A stretch of DNA of 64,000 nucleotides from Euborellia annulipes (GCA_023213315.1 JAKCPI010001650.1:1-64000); one strand, 5' to 3'; shown: positions 11,408 through 21,559, counted from the first letter of the stretch. Notes: generated by a model from the letters alone, not told the origin. Numbers and translations are program-made.

Positions 11408-11726
11408 GTGGGGAAAAAATCGATCATTTTTAATCATTTTTTTGATTTTTAAGGGACAAAATCCTCCCCCACATCCCCCCCCTTGGATCCAAATGTTAAT
11501 GTTTTTTTAACTTTTCACTTCTCTAGACCTTCTGAAGAAATGTTAAGGCTAAAATATTCCTTTTCATCCCTCCAAATTTTTTTCGTGGCCCTATAATCAA
11601 CGAAAACTGTGCCTGATGGTAAAATTCTAACTACATATCTGAATTTAGAATGAAAAAAAAATGCTCTAGATTCACTAATCAGATTTCTTGTGAAGAAAAC
11701 CTTGTTGACTAGTGTATTTAGAAAAC
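11408..11726. repeat. Outer right arm of the composite inverted duplication
   Basis: Inverted similarity to 7905-8110, then to the terminal part of the foldback element, ending CTTGTTGACTAGTG. Confidence 0.6.
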
Positions 11727-11729
11727 CTT

Positions 11730-12590
11730 TAAGACCCTTCAGATATAAATAAATTTAGCCATCCATTACTTGAACCGATTCTATATTTTTAGATCAATAC
11801 CCCCCCCCTCTAACTCTCTTTTTGATGAATAATTTTTTATTTCCTTTGGTGTGTAATATGTGGACATGTTTTCGCAAAAAAAAAAAAAAAAAAAATGATC
11901 ATCCTCACATTCAATTATTAAAATTAAACCTTATCATTTCTCCACCTATTTTTATTTTCTCACATCCTTTTGTTCTTCTTTTGCCCCCTCACATTTAACA
12001 TGTCATCATGTTTTTTTTTTTGCCCCCCCTCTCTCCAATCATCTTTCTTTTTTTTCATTTTATCTCTGAATCTATTTCAACCGATATCCTCTACGGCGGT
12101 GGCCTGTCAGATATCCTTTTTGTCCTTTTCCTCGTCGTCCATAAGAATGAATTAAATTAATCACATGGCGAAAAGCTTTTAGGCCCTTTTGAATAATAAT
12201 CACGCTAGCTAAATTGGACTGATATATTATTCTACTCTTATATAGCTCTCTCTCTCTCTCTCTTTCACTCACTTATATAAACACACAGAGAGAGAGAGCA
12301 AAAGGGTTAAAAATATGTCAGCAATCAACTGGGAAACAGAAAAGGAGTGGGGGGGAGGCGTATAAAAGGGATTAGAGCTTAGCATTTGTAATTATTGGGG
12401 ATTTCTATGTTACGTTTTTAAAAGAGCTTTAAAAAAAAAAATACTTGAAATTAATATATAATTAATTATTAATTGAATGGGGGCTTTTTGAAGAGGGGTT
12501 AACGCCACGTTCATTTATTCTCTCCCCTACACGGAATAGTGCAAGTGTCAGGGGCTCGCGACCCGGGAATGACAAAACATTCGGACATAA
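11730..12590. other. Unrecognised sequence with microsatellites
   Basis: Poly-A at 11877-11895, T-rich pyrimidine tracts near 12000-12060, and CT/GA runs at 12245-12300. The overlapping open frames here are low complexity. No gene recognised. Confidence 0.4.
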
Positions 12591-13652
12591 AAAAAGTTTT
12601 TTTACTTTCCTCTTACCTCTATATATAGAGAGAGAAAGTATTGGATTCATGTCAAAAATTCGATGTCGAGATTTTGATGGATCTTCACGTTTTGAGGTCC
12701 CCTGAATCCCAAAAAGTGGTTTTCGCGACATGGTCTGTCTGTGTGTGTGTGTCTGTCTGTCTGTCTGTGTGTGAACAAAATATCTCAAGAACGAAAAGCG
12801 CTAGGAGGTTGAAATTTTATATTTAAGTTAGGCACCCCCTGGGACCTGACACGAAGCTTTTGAACAAAATCGACCAAAGAGTACTAGTACTTTACTGATG
12901 CACTTTTTCAGTTTTCTTTTTCAAAATTGGCTGATATTTTTTTTTATAAATTCAAAAATCAATTATTTTTTAGATTTACTAAATGTATTATGAAGTTTAC
13001 TTGTATCTGAATTCAGATGGATTGAATGACTTACAATAAAAATTATTAAAAAAAAAATTATTTTTCAGGAATTCTAACCATGACGACTGGTTTGCGCACA
13101 TTTCTCAGTTTCAGTCACCATATGTGATTATCATCAGGCCCAAAAGTTAAGATACATTTTTAAAAAAAAACTTAAAGGCTTAAACAAAATCAATCTGATC
13201 TTGTTTGATTGATAAATTTGCGCAAACCAGTCGTCATGGTTAGAATTACTGAAAAATAAAAAATTTTCGTAAAAAATAATTTTTATTCTAAGTCATTCAA
13301 TCCATCTGAATCCAGATACAAGTAAACTTCATAATACATTTAGTACATCCTCAAAGTCAAATATTTTTTAGTCTCTTTAAAATGTATATTCTCATTTTTC
13401 CTTTGAAATCTTCTGAAGACCATTTTACTCTTGTACTTCATAGGAAAGATAAGAGAAATGGTTGCCATGGTAACAGATTATAAATATTTTTCCATTCTTA
13501 TAAATTTTACATATTGTAATCTAGTATATTAGCAAACCTTAAGGAGGTGATTGTAGAGAAGTGGCAGGAAGAGTGGGAGGTTTCGTCCCGGGCTAGGGGC
13601 TACCGATATTCATTGATAAATCCCAGAGTCGGGTCTCCCCCATGGTTTGTTA

Positions 13653-14295
13653 AGCCCGGTCCAGACGCTACGTTTTGCACAACCTTTTGTCTGCGCAGTT
13701 CAACACGTTGCAGTTAAAACGTTGCGTGTGGACAGGAAATTTGCGCAGTTTTGAGCCCGGCGGGAAGACGGTACAGTTGCAGCGATAACTGAGCAAATTA
13801 GCTTTGAAATCCATGACCTGTGCGGACAAGTCGGTGCATGTGGACGCTTGCTCCATGTTCCGAATCGTTTTGTTCCTCAGTTTTCCCTAATCACTCCACG
13901 ATGGCTGACCTTCGGCAATGTTCTAGAGAGTTTTTAACTGATTTTATTGCACTTTATGAAAGTTTCCCATGTATTTGGCGTGTTAAATCGAAGGAGTATA
14001 GTAACAGGGAGGCAACAATGTAATGTGGGAAAAGTCCCGCCTTTTTAAAAGCCACTTACTCGACCACTTCGAACGCCCGGTTCTTCTAAGATGTTCTAAT
14101 CTTTTTTTTCTAACGAGAGAGCATGCAAAAATTGACCACAGGAGAACCTCCCCCCATGACGATATCGCACAAGACTGAGCAAAAAATAAAAATATGACTG
14201 CACCGTCTGGACACTCAAAATTACAACGTTTTCACTCCGTCTTAAGACCGCGCAGACTTAAAAGGTTGTGCAAAACGTAGCGTGTGGACCGGGCT
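13653..14295. mobile_element. Non-autonomous PIF/Harbinger-like element
   Basis: Terminal inverted repeats of about 37 bp begin AGCCCGGTCCA at both ends. The flanking TTA (13650-13652 and 14296-14298) is the 3 bp target duplication typical of this superfamily. The element is 643 bp, lies inside the LINE coding frame, and retains a MADF-like fragment of the accessory DNA-binding protein. No DDE transposase is present. Confidence 0.75.
13901..14023 (+). pseudogene. MADF-domain (Myb/SANT-like) protein fragment
   Basis: A 40-codon frame within the Harbinger-like element. Residues 9-32 fit the start of a MADF domain: a FLTDFIALYESFPCIW helix with the conserved Leu-Tyr and Cys-Ile-Trp, then SKEYSNRE. 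Full domains run to about 85 residues, and here a stop follows ATM. PIF/Harbinger elements encode such a protein beside the transposase, which fits the host element. Confidence 0.6.
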
Positions 14296-14725
14296 TTAAA
14301 CATAGGATGTGTAGAGCATTCTATGTGTCTCTCACGAGGATGAGGTTTGGCCATGGGTCCTTCCCCGCTTATCTCAAAAGAATTGGTGTAAGAACGGAAG
14401 ACGGATGTACATGTGATCCGACCGAGGTGGCGGATCTGAACCACTTGTTATTGGCGTGCCCCCTCTTGGACAGGAAGGAATTTGAAGAGTGGCTGCTGGA
14501 AAAGAAGATCCCAAGACCTGTGAACTTGGAGAGTTTGCTCTACAGTGGTGAAAAAGACACATACGTCAACATATACAAGTTTTTCATTTTGAACAATGTG
14601 CACATTTAGTTGTAATATATGTTAATATATTGTATGTATGATGGCCATAATGGTATTTTACCGGAGGTCAAATGTAAAAAAAAAAAATAAAAAATTAAAA
14701 AAAAAAAAATCTAGTATATCGGCGG

Positions 14726-14897
14726 CCCTAGGGCCTTGGTCCTGTATTTTTATACCAAGGGTCGCGGGTTTGCATCCGTCTCATGCGACAATTTATTTCA
14801 ATTGGAATGACTACCAATCTAAATGAAATAAAGATGGGGTCTAAATGAACTTCGCTGCCGAAATAGACCTTAAATGAAATTAAAAAAAAAAAATATT
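14726..14897 (+). mobile_element. tRNA-like SINE, family C
   Basis: The head contains ACCAAGGGTCGCGGGTTTGC (B-box-like), the middle ATTTATTTCAATTGG and GGGGTCTAAATG, and the end is A-rich. A 9 bp TATCGGCGG duplication flanks it (14717-14725 and 14898-14906). It inserted immediately behind the LINE tail. Confidence 0.7.
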
Positions 14898-14966
14898 TAT
14901 CGGCGGAAACTAAATATATCTCAACACGAAAAATCTGGTGCGACCTGTCACACCAGATATTTTATT

Positions 14967-15684
14967 ATTACTTGATATTTGGCCATACTTTTAATGACAC
15001 ACAACGCCATCTTAGCGGGAAAAACATGCGTAACCACTTCACTCCCGTAGTCCCTTAATCCTTTTTTTGTTAAAGGAAAAGTGAGAATCTAATTTATTTT
15101 CTCTTTTGCAGATTCGTGTCTCTTCAGTGCAGTGCAGTGGAGGATCCTGGGAGCTGAGCTCAACGACTGCAAGGAGCTTCGAGTGAACTTCAGCCCCCCT
15201 GCAGGTGAAGATTTTTTTAGTTTCTAAATATATCTGATGATGGGGTCATAAATACACATAAAATGTTCGTCTTATGTGTTAGAGTAGGTAGGATCTCTTA
15301 CAGGTTAGCCCCCGCACTCTCCAAAAAATCTCGTTCCCTCTCATTGATACGATTTCTCCAGTCTCCCGGCTTTACGGGAAAGTTTTTATTAATATTTTTC
15401 TTTACTACAAACACTTTTTGTTGTAAAAGTAAATTTTTTAGTGTTTATTTTAATTAGTGATCAAGTGAATGTGAAAGAAGAGGGAAAATCTTAAAATAAA
15501 AGGTAAGAGAACTCTAATCTAAAATTCTCATTTTTTTGAACCAAAACTAATTCAATTCTTTCTTTTTAGGGTCAAATATACATGTATATATAATAATTTA
15601 TGGCGGAGAGAAGTGGTTACGCATGTTTTTCCCGATAAGATGGCGTTGTGTGTCATAAAAAGTATGCCCAAAAAATCAAGTAAT
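14967..15684. mobile_element. TIR element enclosing an exon-like segment
   Basis: Arms 14967-15047 and 15603-15684 are inverted repeats of about 80 bp with roughly 90 percent identity (shared ATGACACACAACGCCATCTT). The 555 bp between them contain the spliced-looking island 15112-15204. No transposase. Borders and target duplication could not be fixed. Confidence 0.65.
15112..15204 (+). other. Candidate 93 bp exon inside a TIR element
   Basis: A TTCTCTTTTGCAG acceptor ends at 15111 and CTGCAG|GTGAAG is the donor. The island is GC-rich. One frame is fully open (SCLFSAVQWRILGAE...), with two cysteines and no recognised family. If it joins the 5287 island the frame can be continuous. It may be a captured gene fragment or a non-coding exon. 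Confidence 0.35.
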
Positions 15685-15689
15685 TCAAA

Positions 15690-17060
15690 AATTTGCCAAG
15701 AGATGTCAGAATGGTAGCTAATAATATTTAATGCCTTTGGTTGATTTTCATTGATCTTTTAACAATAAATACTTTATAAATGTTATTATATATTATGTAT
15801 CTTTTATAAAAGCATAAAAATATATAAATATAGGCTAGTATAGCTATGATCGTCTGTTAGACTAGCCTGCCATCTATTGCAAGAATGCTGAACTAATTTG
15901 ACAGTTGGATTTTTAAATAAATCATCTAAGCTTATTTTGAAAATTTCTTAATTAATATGTGATTAATAATAACAATAAATTCATTTTTAAATTAAAAAAA
16001 AAAATTAAAGATTATTGGGACAGATTGTTTTTTTGTATTTGCTTGATAACAAAAAAATTAATTCCGATAATTTTTTAATAAGTCATTAAAAAAATTATAG
16101 CTCGATGTCCCAATAATCTCTTAGGAATTTAATTCATTTAAAAAAAAAACCGCATAGAAAAATTCTTTATAATAGTCTAGTTTCTTTTTAAGTCCGTTTA
16201 GACGTCGCCCCTGAACCCCCTTAATAAAACTCATTTTAATATTCTAGATAAAAAAATAATGATTAGTACCTGAAGATGACCGAAACGCCAATTTATTTGG
16301 TCGTGTAATAAATACATAAATACTGTAATAGTTTTTTCCTTAAATAAATAAATAAAATTTGATATTCCATGACTCGATGGGATTCGATATCGAGACCTCC
16401 GAGGTGGATTTTATTTCTCAGAGACCTTTTTCCTTCTTTTGACATATAATAATAATAATAAAAAAAAAAGGGTCAGAGACAATTATTTTTTCAATGACCA
16501 AAAAAAAAGACAAGAGTCCCGAGGTGCTAAACCTTAAAGTGTTGTGTGTGTGTGGGTGAAGAGAATTGAGAGCCCTTCCGGCCCTTAAGGCTGCGATTAT
16601 TGTGATTTAGGGTGATCAGAATCTAAAAAAAAAAAAAGGAGACAGAGGCGAAAAACGCTCCACGTTAAAGTTTTTGCCATTTCCTGTCACATTGGAAAAG
16701 AGATAAAAAATAAATTGACTCTTTTTTGTTTTTTTACCTTCTTCTTTTTCTTCTACTAATATGAAATTAAAGGTAACTAGTTACGAGGCGGTCTTTTTTT
16801 TCTTTCTTTGTCACTCCATCTCAATTATAGATAAAAATAAGAGTATTTAGAAACTAAAATAAAATTCAAATTAAACAATTTTGATTGAAGATTTTTTTTT
16901 CATTTATTAACTTGTTTTTTGAAGTACAAACGTCAGCCGCCTTTTTGTTGATCCCAGGGTGATAAGAAAATTCAAATTTGTGAACTACTCACTAGTAGGG
17001 ATGAAGAGAAAGTAAAAAGTAGGTGGAGGAAAGGACAGCAACCAGCTGAAAAGTGGGTTA
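15690..17060. other. AT-rich sequence without recognised gene
   Basis: Homopolymer-rich sequence. A degenerate ribozyme-like string, CTGAAGA then TGACC then GAAACG, lies at 16270-16287 without room for stem II. A GT microsatellite lies near 16542-16555. Confidence 0.4.
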
Positions 17061-17066
17061 AGGAAA

Positions 17067-17551
17067 AGTCGATTTTCGATTCTAGGAATCAACTTTTTGA
17101 CTTTCAAGTCGACTTTTTAAAAACTCGTGCTTAGAATGGTTTAATAAATATTAAATATATTTATTTATTTATAATATAAGATTTATTAAGTATTTAAACA
17201 TTTTATTAAATACAACACACACAAATATTGTTTTCAATATTTTTATAAAAGAATATCCTATCCAGAAATTGCACGTGATATGGCACCGAACATTAAAATA
17301 AAAGAGGAAAGTTGAGTGTCAAAATAAAACATTAAAATTGAGGAATTAAGAATGCCACATATGTTCCCTAACGGATCTTAGAAAGCGTGTTGATTGGTGT
17401 GTTATGTGTAGGTTTTAAAAGAAAGATGAAAGTCAATCAATGAAAACGTTACAAACTATATTACCATCGGTAAAGAAAAAAGTCTAAGTCGTCCAGTGAG
17501 AATCGATTCTAATCGACTTGAGAGAGTTTCGACTCGATTCTAAAAAGTCGT
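17067..17551 (+). repeat. Dispersed repeat family H, copy 1
   Basis: Matches 22562-23285 in inverted orientation, including AATTGCACGTGATATGGCAC and the GTGTGTTATGTGTAGGTTTT segment. It ends in repeated GAATCGATTCTAATCGACTT motifs. No ORF. Confidence 0.7.
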
Positions 17552-17999
17552 TTTGGTGTTTTGCGGGGTGGGGCCTCTGGTGGTGGGCTTTTGCGGGGTT
17601 TGCTCGGTTGTTTCTGTCGGTTTGCTTACGTTTCCCCCGCATCCTCCTCGACGCTCAATCTTCGCTTACGGAATGTCTGAAATTTTTTTTACTGGCAAGA
17701 AAAATCTTTTTAAATTTTCATTTATAAGTGTTTTTATTGGACAAAGGAGGCCAACCCACCAGGTTGGAACATGGGTCCGTTGCTTCCTTCTAATTACTGC
17801 CTTCGCTGGTGGTTTTCCTCTAGTTAGTTATTCATATGATTAAATAAGGCCCAGTCGTTGTTAACTAGCAAAGCCAAAATTTGGATAGGCTTCTACTAAG
17901 GGGTGAAATTAGAAATTAGTTGTTTGTTATTTTTTGGAAATTTTTAAATTTTTGTTATTTACTTTAATTAATTTCTTATTATAATTGCCTTTATTAGGG

Positions 18000-18312
18000 C
18001 GCGTCTCGGGGTGCTATTTTGGGGTTCCAGCCACAATTTTGAAGCTATCAACTCAATTTTTTTTAAATTAAAGCTATTTAAAATATCTACAAATAATAGA
18101 AGCCTTTTTTGTTTTCGAAAAAGAATTTTTTTTAGATTATCGTTAAATAAAAGATATTTTTAAAAATTCCTCTATATCTTATAGATAATTAAATTAGTAT
18201 CTTGTGTTAAAAAATATTATTTTCTTCCCTTATTAATTAGCTGGAAGCTCTAGAATGAAATGGAATAAATCCCTTGTATCCCTATGGGAAGAACTACCCT
18301 CTCTTGCCGCCT
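18000..18312 (+). repeat. Dispersed repeat family G, copy 1
   Basis: Matches 62049-62601 on the same strand: CGTCTCGGGGTGCTA, CCACAATTTTGAAGCTATC and the GAATGAAATGGAA segment. The second copy sits inside a larger TIR element, so this is probably its core. Confidence 0.7.
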
Positions 18313-18689
18313 AATAATATATGAATTTCTTCTAACGGTTTTGAAAGGCATTAAGCATTCCTTATACTAGATAGAATTATCATGAAAAATCTCATTTTTT
18401 AACTCTAAGGTTAAGCGTGTTCTTGCTATCTGTCGGATAAGTTTGCTAGTTGACTAGAAGTGAAGCAACCGGCCGTTAAAAAACAAGTCTCTAATTCTCT
18501 AATTTCCTACGCTAAAAATGAGAGATATTTTATTAAAAAAAAAAAAAAAAAAAAATTAAGAAAGAGAAAGGATTTTATTAGAATTATTGATTGATACAGT
18601 CGACAACAAAAATTAATACATCTTTGCGAGTGAGTTGGTTGGGATCTTATAAAAAAGAAAAAAAGTGGGTGGAGTCGGTCTCTCTGATT

Positions 18690-18930
18690 GCCCGGTGTGA
18701 CGTCACCGCATCGTTCCAGGAACAGAGAGAGCCGGCGGCGGGTGGGCATGATGGCGAAGGGCGCCGCCGTCGGTCACCTAATTAATTTCATTCGGGCGGA
18801 GTTTTCTAGGCTTGAGTCATTTGACCAATAGGATTGAAACGATGGGCGGAGCCATTGTCGATTGGGGGAGAAGCCCCAATCTCCGCCTCTCTCTCAAACA
18901 GGCGGCGGCACGAGCACGGCGTCAGTTGCA
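18690..18930 (+). promoter_or_regulatory. CpG-rich promoter region of the Tlx-like gene
   Basis: Upstream of the ATG at 19034 lie a full palindromic CRE TGACGTCA (18698-18705), two GGGCGG boxes (18794-18799, 18844-18849), an AP-1 site TGAGTCA (18813-18819), and CCAAT boxes at 18825-18829, 18861-18865 (inverted) and 18876-18880. An arthropod-style initiator TCAGTT lies at 18922-18927. With its A as +1, the segment near +28 (ACATC) matches a DPE at four of five positions. No TATA box. Start-site use is inferred from motifs only. Confidence 0.5.
18861..18880. promoter_or_regulatory. Back-to-back inverted CCAAT boxes
   Basis: ATTGGGG, a six-base spacer, then CCCCAAT: a perfect 7 bp inverted repeat presenting two opposed CCAAT boxes, the NF-Y recognition core. 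Confidence 0.5.
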
Positions 18931-19033
18931 CGCCAACCGTTGGCTAAACAACATCAAACGTGTGTGGCGTGTGTGTCTGTCTGTGCGCGCGTTTTTATTT
19001 TTTTCCCTCTGGAATGTTTAAGTGATATTTGTG

Positions 19034-19562
19034 ATGGAATCACCAGATATGCTTATGGACCAGGCATCGTCACCAACCACCGCTACACTTGTAGTACGTG
19101 CTACAGCCATGACGTCACTCACGGACAATGAAAATGACGAGGAGGCTGAAATTAACGTGGATACCGATTCAGAGGAATCGCGAGGATCATCGGCGAGTCC
19201 GCCACCGCCGTCGGTGGTCCCGACAAGTCGCGCATTGACATTTAGTATCTCACGATTATTAGGTGAACCAGCGGCTGCTTCACGGCCGGGCTCGGCAATG
19301 GCTGCTGCTGCTGCTGCTGCCGCCGCGGCCGCTGCAGCCGCCGCCGCGGCTGCTACTCGACCCACAGCTGCAGCTGCTGCAGCCACTCTGGAGGCACTCT
19401 ATGGGCCTTTGGGGGCTGCCGGTGTGATCCGTGTACCAGCGCATCGACCACCACCACCGCCACCGCCGCCCCCGCACCATTTCCCTTGGCTGGATCCTCA
19501 ACTGCAACGGAATGTCGCCGCCGCTGCGTTTGCCAGTCACGTGGTCAAAGAACGCCTTAGTG
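19034..19562 (+). CDS. Tlx: Tlx / C15 (clawless)-type homeobox protein, exon 1
   Basis: First coding exon of a homeodomain transcription factor, nuclear by inference. The ATG at 19034 is chosen because the frame upstream has only GTG, and the ATG has G at -3 and +4. Residues 31-48 are acidic. Residues 68-77, LTFSISRLLG, fit the EH1 motif that recruits Groucho-type corepressors. Residues 90-107 are an 18-alanine tract. Residues 130-139, GVIRVPAHRP, match what I recall of vertebrate TLX2. A nine-proline run is followed by HHFPWLDPQLQRN (148-160), comparable to the Tlx FPWM segment, and VVKERLS, comparable to KDRLT, ends the exon. The GTAAGT donor at 19563 falls where I recall Tlx genes being split ahead of the homeodomain. 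The homeodomain is not in the window. Another EH1 homeobox class is the main alternative. Confidence 0.75.
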
Positions 19563-19602
19563 GTAAGTCATATTATAGTGAGGATTAAATAAAACACCCT
19601 CC

Positions 19603-19647
19603 TCGACGACGTTTCGGTCACTGAACTCGCGACCTTCCTCAGATCGA
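19603..19647 (-). ncRNA. Hammerhead-like ribozyme motif in Tlx intron 1
   Basis: Minus strand: stem I TCGAT with GTCGA (one G-U), core CTGAGGA, extra A, stem II GGTC with GACC around an 11-base loop, then GAAACGTC. It begins about 40 bases downstream of the exon 1 splice donor, antisense to the gene. The AATAAAA-like tail on its 3' side resembles other copies. Confidence 0.55.
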
Positions 19648-19786
19648 CATGCAATATGTTTAAATTTAAATATCGTACTTATGAGCTACAACGATGGCAT
19701 GTATTTTTATAGATAACAAATTAATTGTTGCGTATGTAGCCCTTTTTTCTGTATGTAACTTCTACTTATTTGACTTGAATGCAGTG

Positions 19787-20130
19787 TTGGCAGACGTGCA
19801 ATAATAATTGTACATTTTTGACATTTTTCTATCCTAACCTTACGGCAAACCTACGACTGAGAGTTTTATAATGTACAATGAGGGACAATATCAAGTCCCA
19901 CCCATGCGTTTTATACTTGTTTTTAAAAAAATATATATTTTTTAATGGAAACTTTGATGGTTCAAACCTAGAAAATTTCCAATAAAGATTTTCATTTTCT
20001 AATTAAATAATCACAAGAAGAAAACGCATGGGTGGGACTTAATATTGTCCTTCACTGTACAATAATTTTATTGAAAATACAATAATTTTACGGGCCTGAC
20101 ACAATAATAATTTTTCACTGGTCTGCCAAC
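19787..20130. repeat. Two-tier inverted-repeat MITE
   Basis: Outer ends GTTGGCAGAC (19787) and GTCTGCCAAC (20121) are inverted. An inner inverted pair, AGTCCCACCCATGCGTTTT (near 19894) and its complement near 20021-20040, extends to about 40 bp per arm. No ORF. Confidence 0.6.
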
Positions 20131-20280
20131 CCCGTTTAAAATTAAATTGCTGAAATAGATGTTTGATAATGAATAAATTTTTATTTTTTTTACCTCTAAT
20201 TTATAGTGCACCAAGAAATTAACGTACCACAAAAAAATTATTGGACTTATTTGTTGAAGAACTGTGGCTGTAGGCTTATT

Positions 20281-20520
20281 GGTGATGGAGTCAGAGAAAT
20301 AACAAGACGTTCTTTTATTTAGATTTTCGTTCTTATGGCTGACGTTTCGGCCTGAGCTCTAGGCCATCTTCAGAGCCGGCTGGCTATAAACAAATGTTTA
20401 AAAAACAGGGACAACATGATCTGCCCATAGCGCATAATGTAAAGAAATGTTCAGGCGTGAGGGCGAAAATCTAAATAAAAGATGGCTGCAAATGTATTGT
20501 TATTTCTCTGACTCCGTCAC
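20281..20520. mobile_element. Ribozyme-motif element with inverted tails
   Basis: The tail at 20281-20336 (GAGTCAGAGAAATAACAA... AAATAAAAG on the minus strand) recurs inverted at 20465-20520. Only the left arm keeps the ribozyme motif. Confidence 0.6.
20337..20377 (-). ncRNA. Hammerhead-like ribozyme motif
   Basis: Minus strand: stem I GGCT with AGCC (four perfect pairs), core CTGAAGA, extra T, stem II GGCCT with AGGCC, then GAAACGTC. One of the best-preserved copies. Confidence 0.6.
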
Positions 20521-20579
20521 CATATTGGACAATTTGGTTATTATTTTATTTAAATTTTGTAACTTTAAATTATTATTTT

Positions 20580-20809
20580 GCCCACGGGGCTTGGAGTAGT
20601 TGGTATCGTGCCTACCTTCTATACCGAACGTCGGGCAGTCCGATGATTTTATATAAGGCATTTGGATACCAAATGGCTTATATAAGTGTGCTAGGCTTGT
20701 AAAATAATAAATAACGGATATCGTAAAAAGTCTTAAATGGCCTAAGTTGCCGAAAAGACTGTATGAATGTGTGTGTGAGTGTGAGTGTGAATGAGAAAAA
20801 AGTGTGAAT
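20580..20809 (+). mobile_element. SINE family B, B box deleted
   Basis: Head GCTTGGAGTAGTTGGTATCG, with the A box partly kept, then a deletion removing the GGTTCGGACCC box, then the standard body and GTGTGTGTGAGTGTGAGTG tail. Family A follows directly at 20814. Confidence 0.75.
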
Positions 20810-20813
20810 GTTT

Positions 20814-21524
20814 TTTTACTTTTTCTTACCTCTATATATATGTTAATATATATATAGAGAGAAAGTATTGGATTCATGTCAAAAATTCGATGTCGAGATT
20901 TTGATGGATCTTCACGTTTTGAGGTCCCCTGAATCCAAAAAAGTGGTTTTCGCGACATGGTCTGTCTGTGGGTGGGTGGGTGGGTGGGTGTGTGTGTGTG
21001 TGTGTGTTCAATTTTAAGCATGAAGGAATTGAGCTATGAGACTGAAATTTTATATTTAAGTTAAACACCCCCGGGACCGGAAAAATAAGCTTTTAATCAA
21101 AATCGGCCAAAGAGTAGGCTTACTAGTACTTTACTGATGTACTTTTTCAGTTTTTTTCGATTTACTCAAAATTCGCTATAACGATTTTGATTAAAATTCG
21201 CTCTAACGATTTTGATTAAAATTCAAAAATCAATTATTTTTTAGATGCTCTTTAAAATGTATATTCTCGTTTTGCTCTCAAAATTGTTTGAAGCACACTT
21301 TACTCTTGTGCTTCATAGGAAAGATAAAAAGAAAGACTTGTCATGGTAACAAAATATAAATATTTTCCCATACTTATAAATTTTACATCTTGAATTTTAA
21401 TATATCGGCGGAAACTAAATACATGTCGACACAAAAATCTGGTGTGACAAGCACAGTACACAACTTTCGATTACTGAAAGTAAGAAAAAGTTGTGTGCTG
21501 TGCGCCAGTCACACTAGATTTTTT
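20814..21524 (+). repeat. Family A dispersed repeat, near full length
   Basis: From TACTTTTTCTTACC to the terminal hairpin at 21436-21523, with a GGGT/GT microsatellite at 20967-21005. The X-box is degraded here (CTTGTCATGGTAAC). The minus-strand open frames 20500-21068 are translations of this repeat. Confidence 0.85.
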
Positions 21525-21559
21525 ATAATAAAATTATTATTTTTTTCTTTTAAGAATAA

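Larger units (their letters stand above)
13530..14708 (+). mobile_element. 5'-truncated non-LTR retrotransposon (LINE) 3' end
   Basis: An open frame begins at 13532, is interrupted by a Harbinger insertion at 13653-14295, and resumes at 14299 to a stop at 14607-14609. The protein resembles the C-terminal end of Jockey/I/R1-type ORF2: a WQEEWEVSSRARGY segment, then TRMRFGHGSFPAYLKRIGV, then a CTCD...NHLLLACPL zinc-knuckle-like cluster (Cys, Cys, His, Cys). A short 3' UTR and an A-rich tail follow. The 11 bp duplication ATCTAGTATAT (13519-13529, 14709-14719) marks target-primed insertion into a family A copy. The reverse transcriptase core is absent, so the copy is dead. Confidence 0.8.
12592..14960 (+). 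repeat. Family A dispersed repeat split by nested insertions
   Basis: The left part runs 12592-13529 with a perfect X-box GTTGCCATGGTAAC at 13461-13474. It also contains a 13016-13330 inverted segment, where the TTCAGGAATTCTAACCATG arm is echoed in reverse. It resumes at 14898-14960 (CGGCGGAAACTAAATATAT and a collapsed hairpin) after the LINE and SINE insertions. Confidence 0.8.

Noticed and set aside
16270..16287. Further hammerhead-like motif
   Set aside because: Only three bases remain between the two core halves, so stem II cannot form.
19018..19540. Antisense frames opposite the Tlx exon
   Set aside because: Shadow frames produced by the GC-rich alanine and proline codons of the sense exon.
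20500..21068. Minus-strand frame of 173 codons with a His-Thr run
   Set aside because: It is a translation of family A plus SINE; the same residues recur at 12462, 30885 and 50926.
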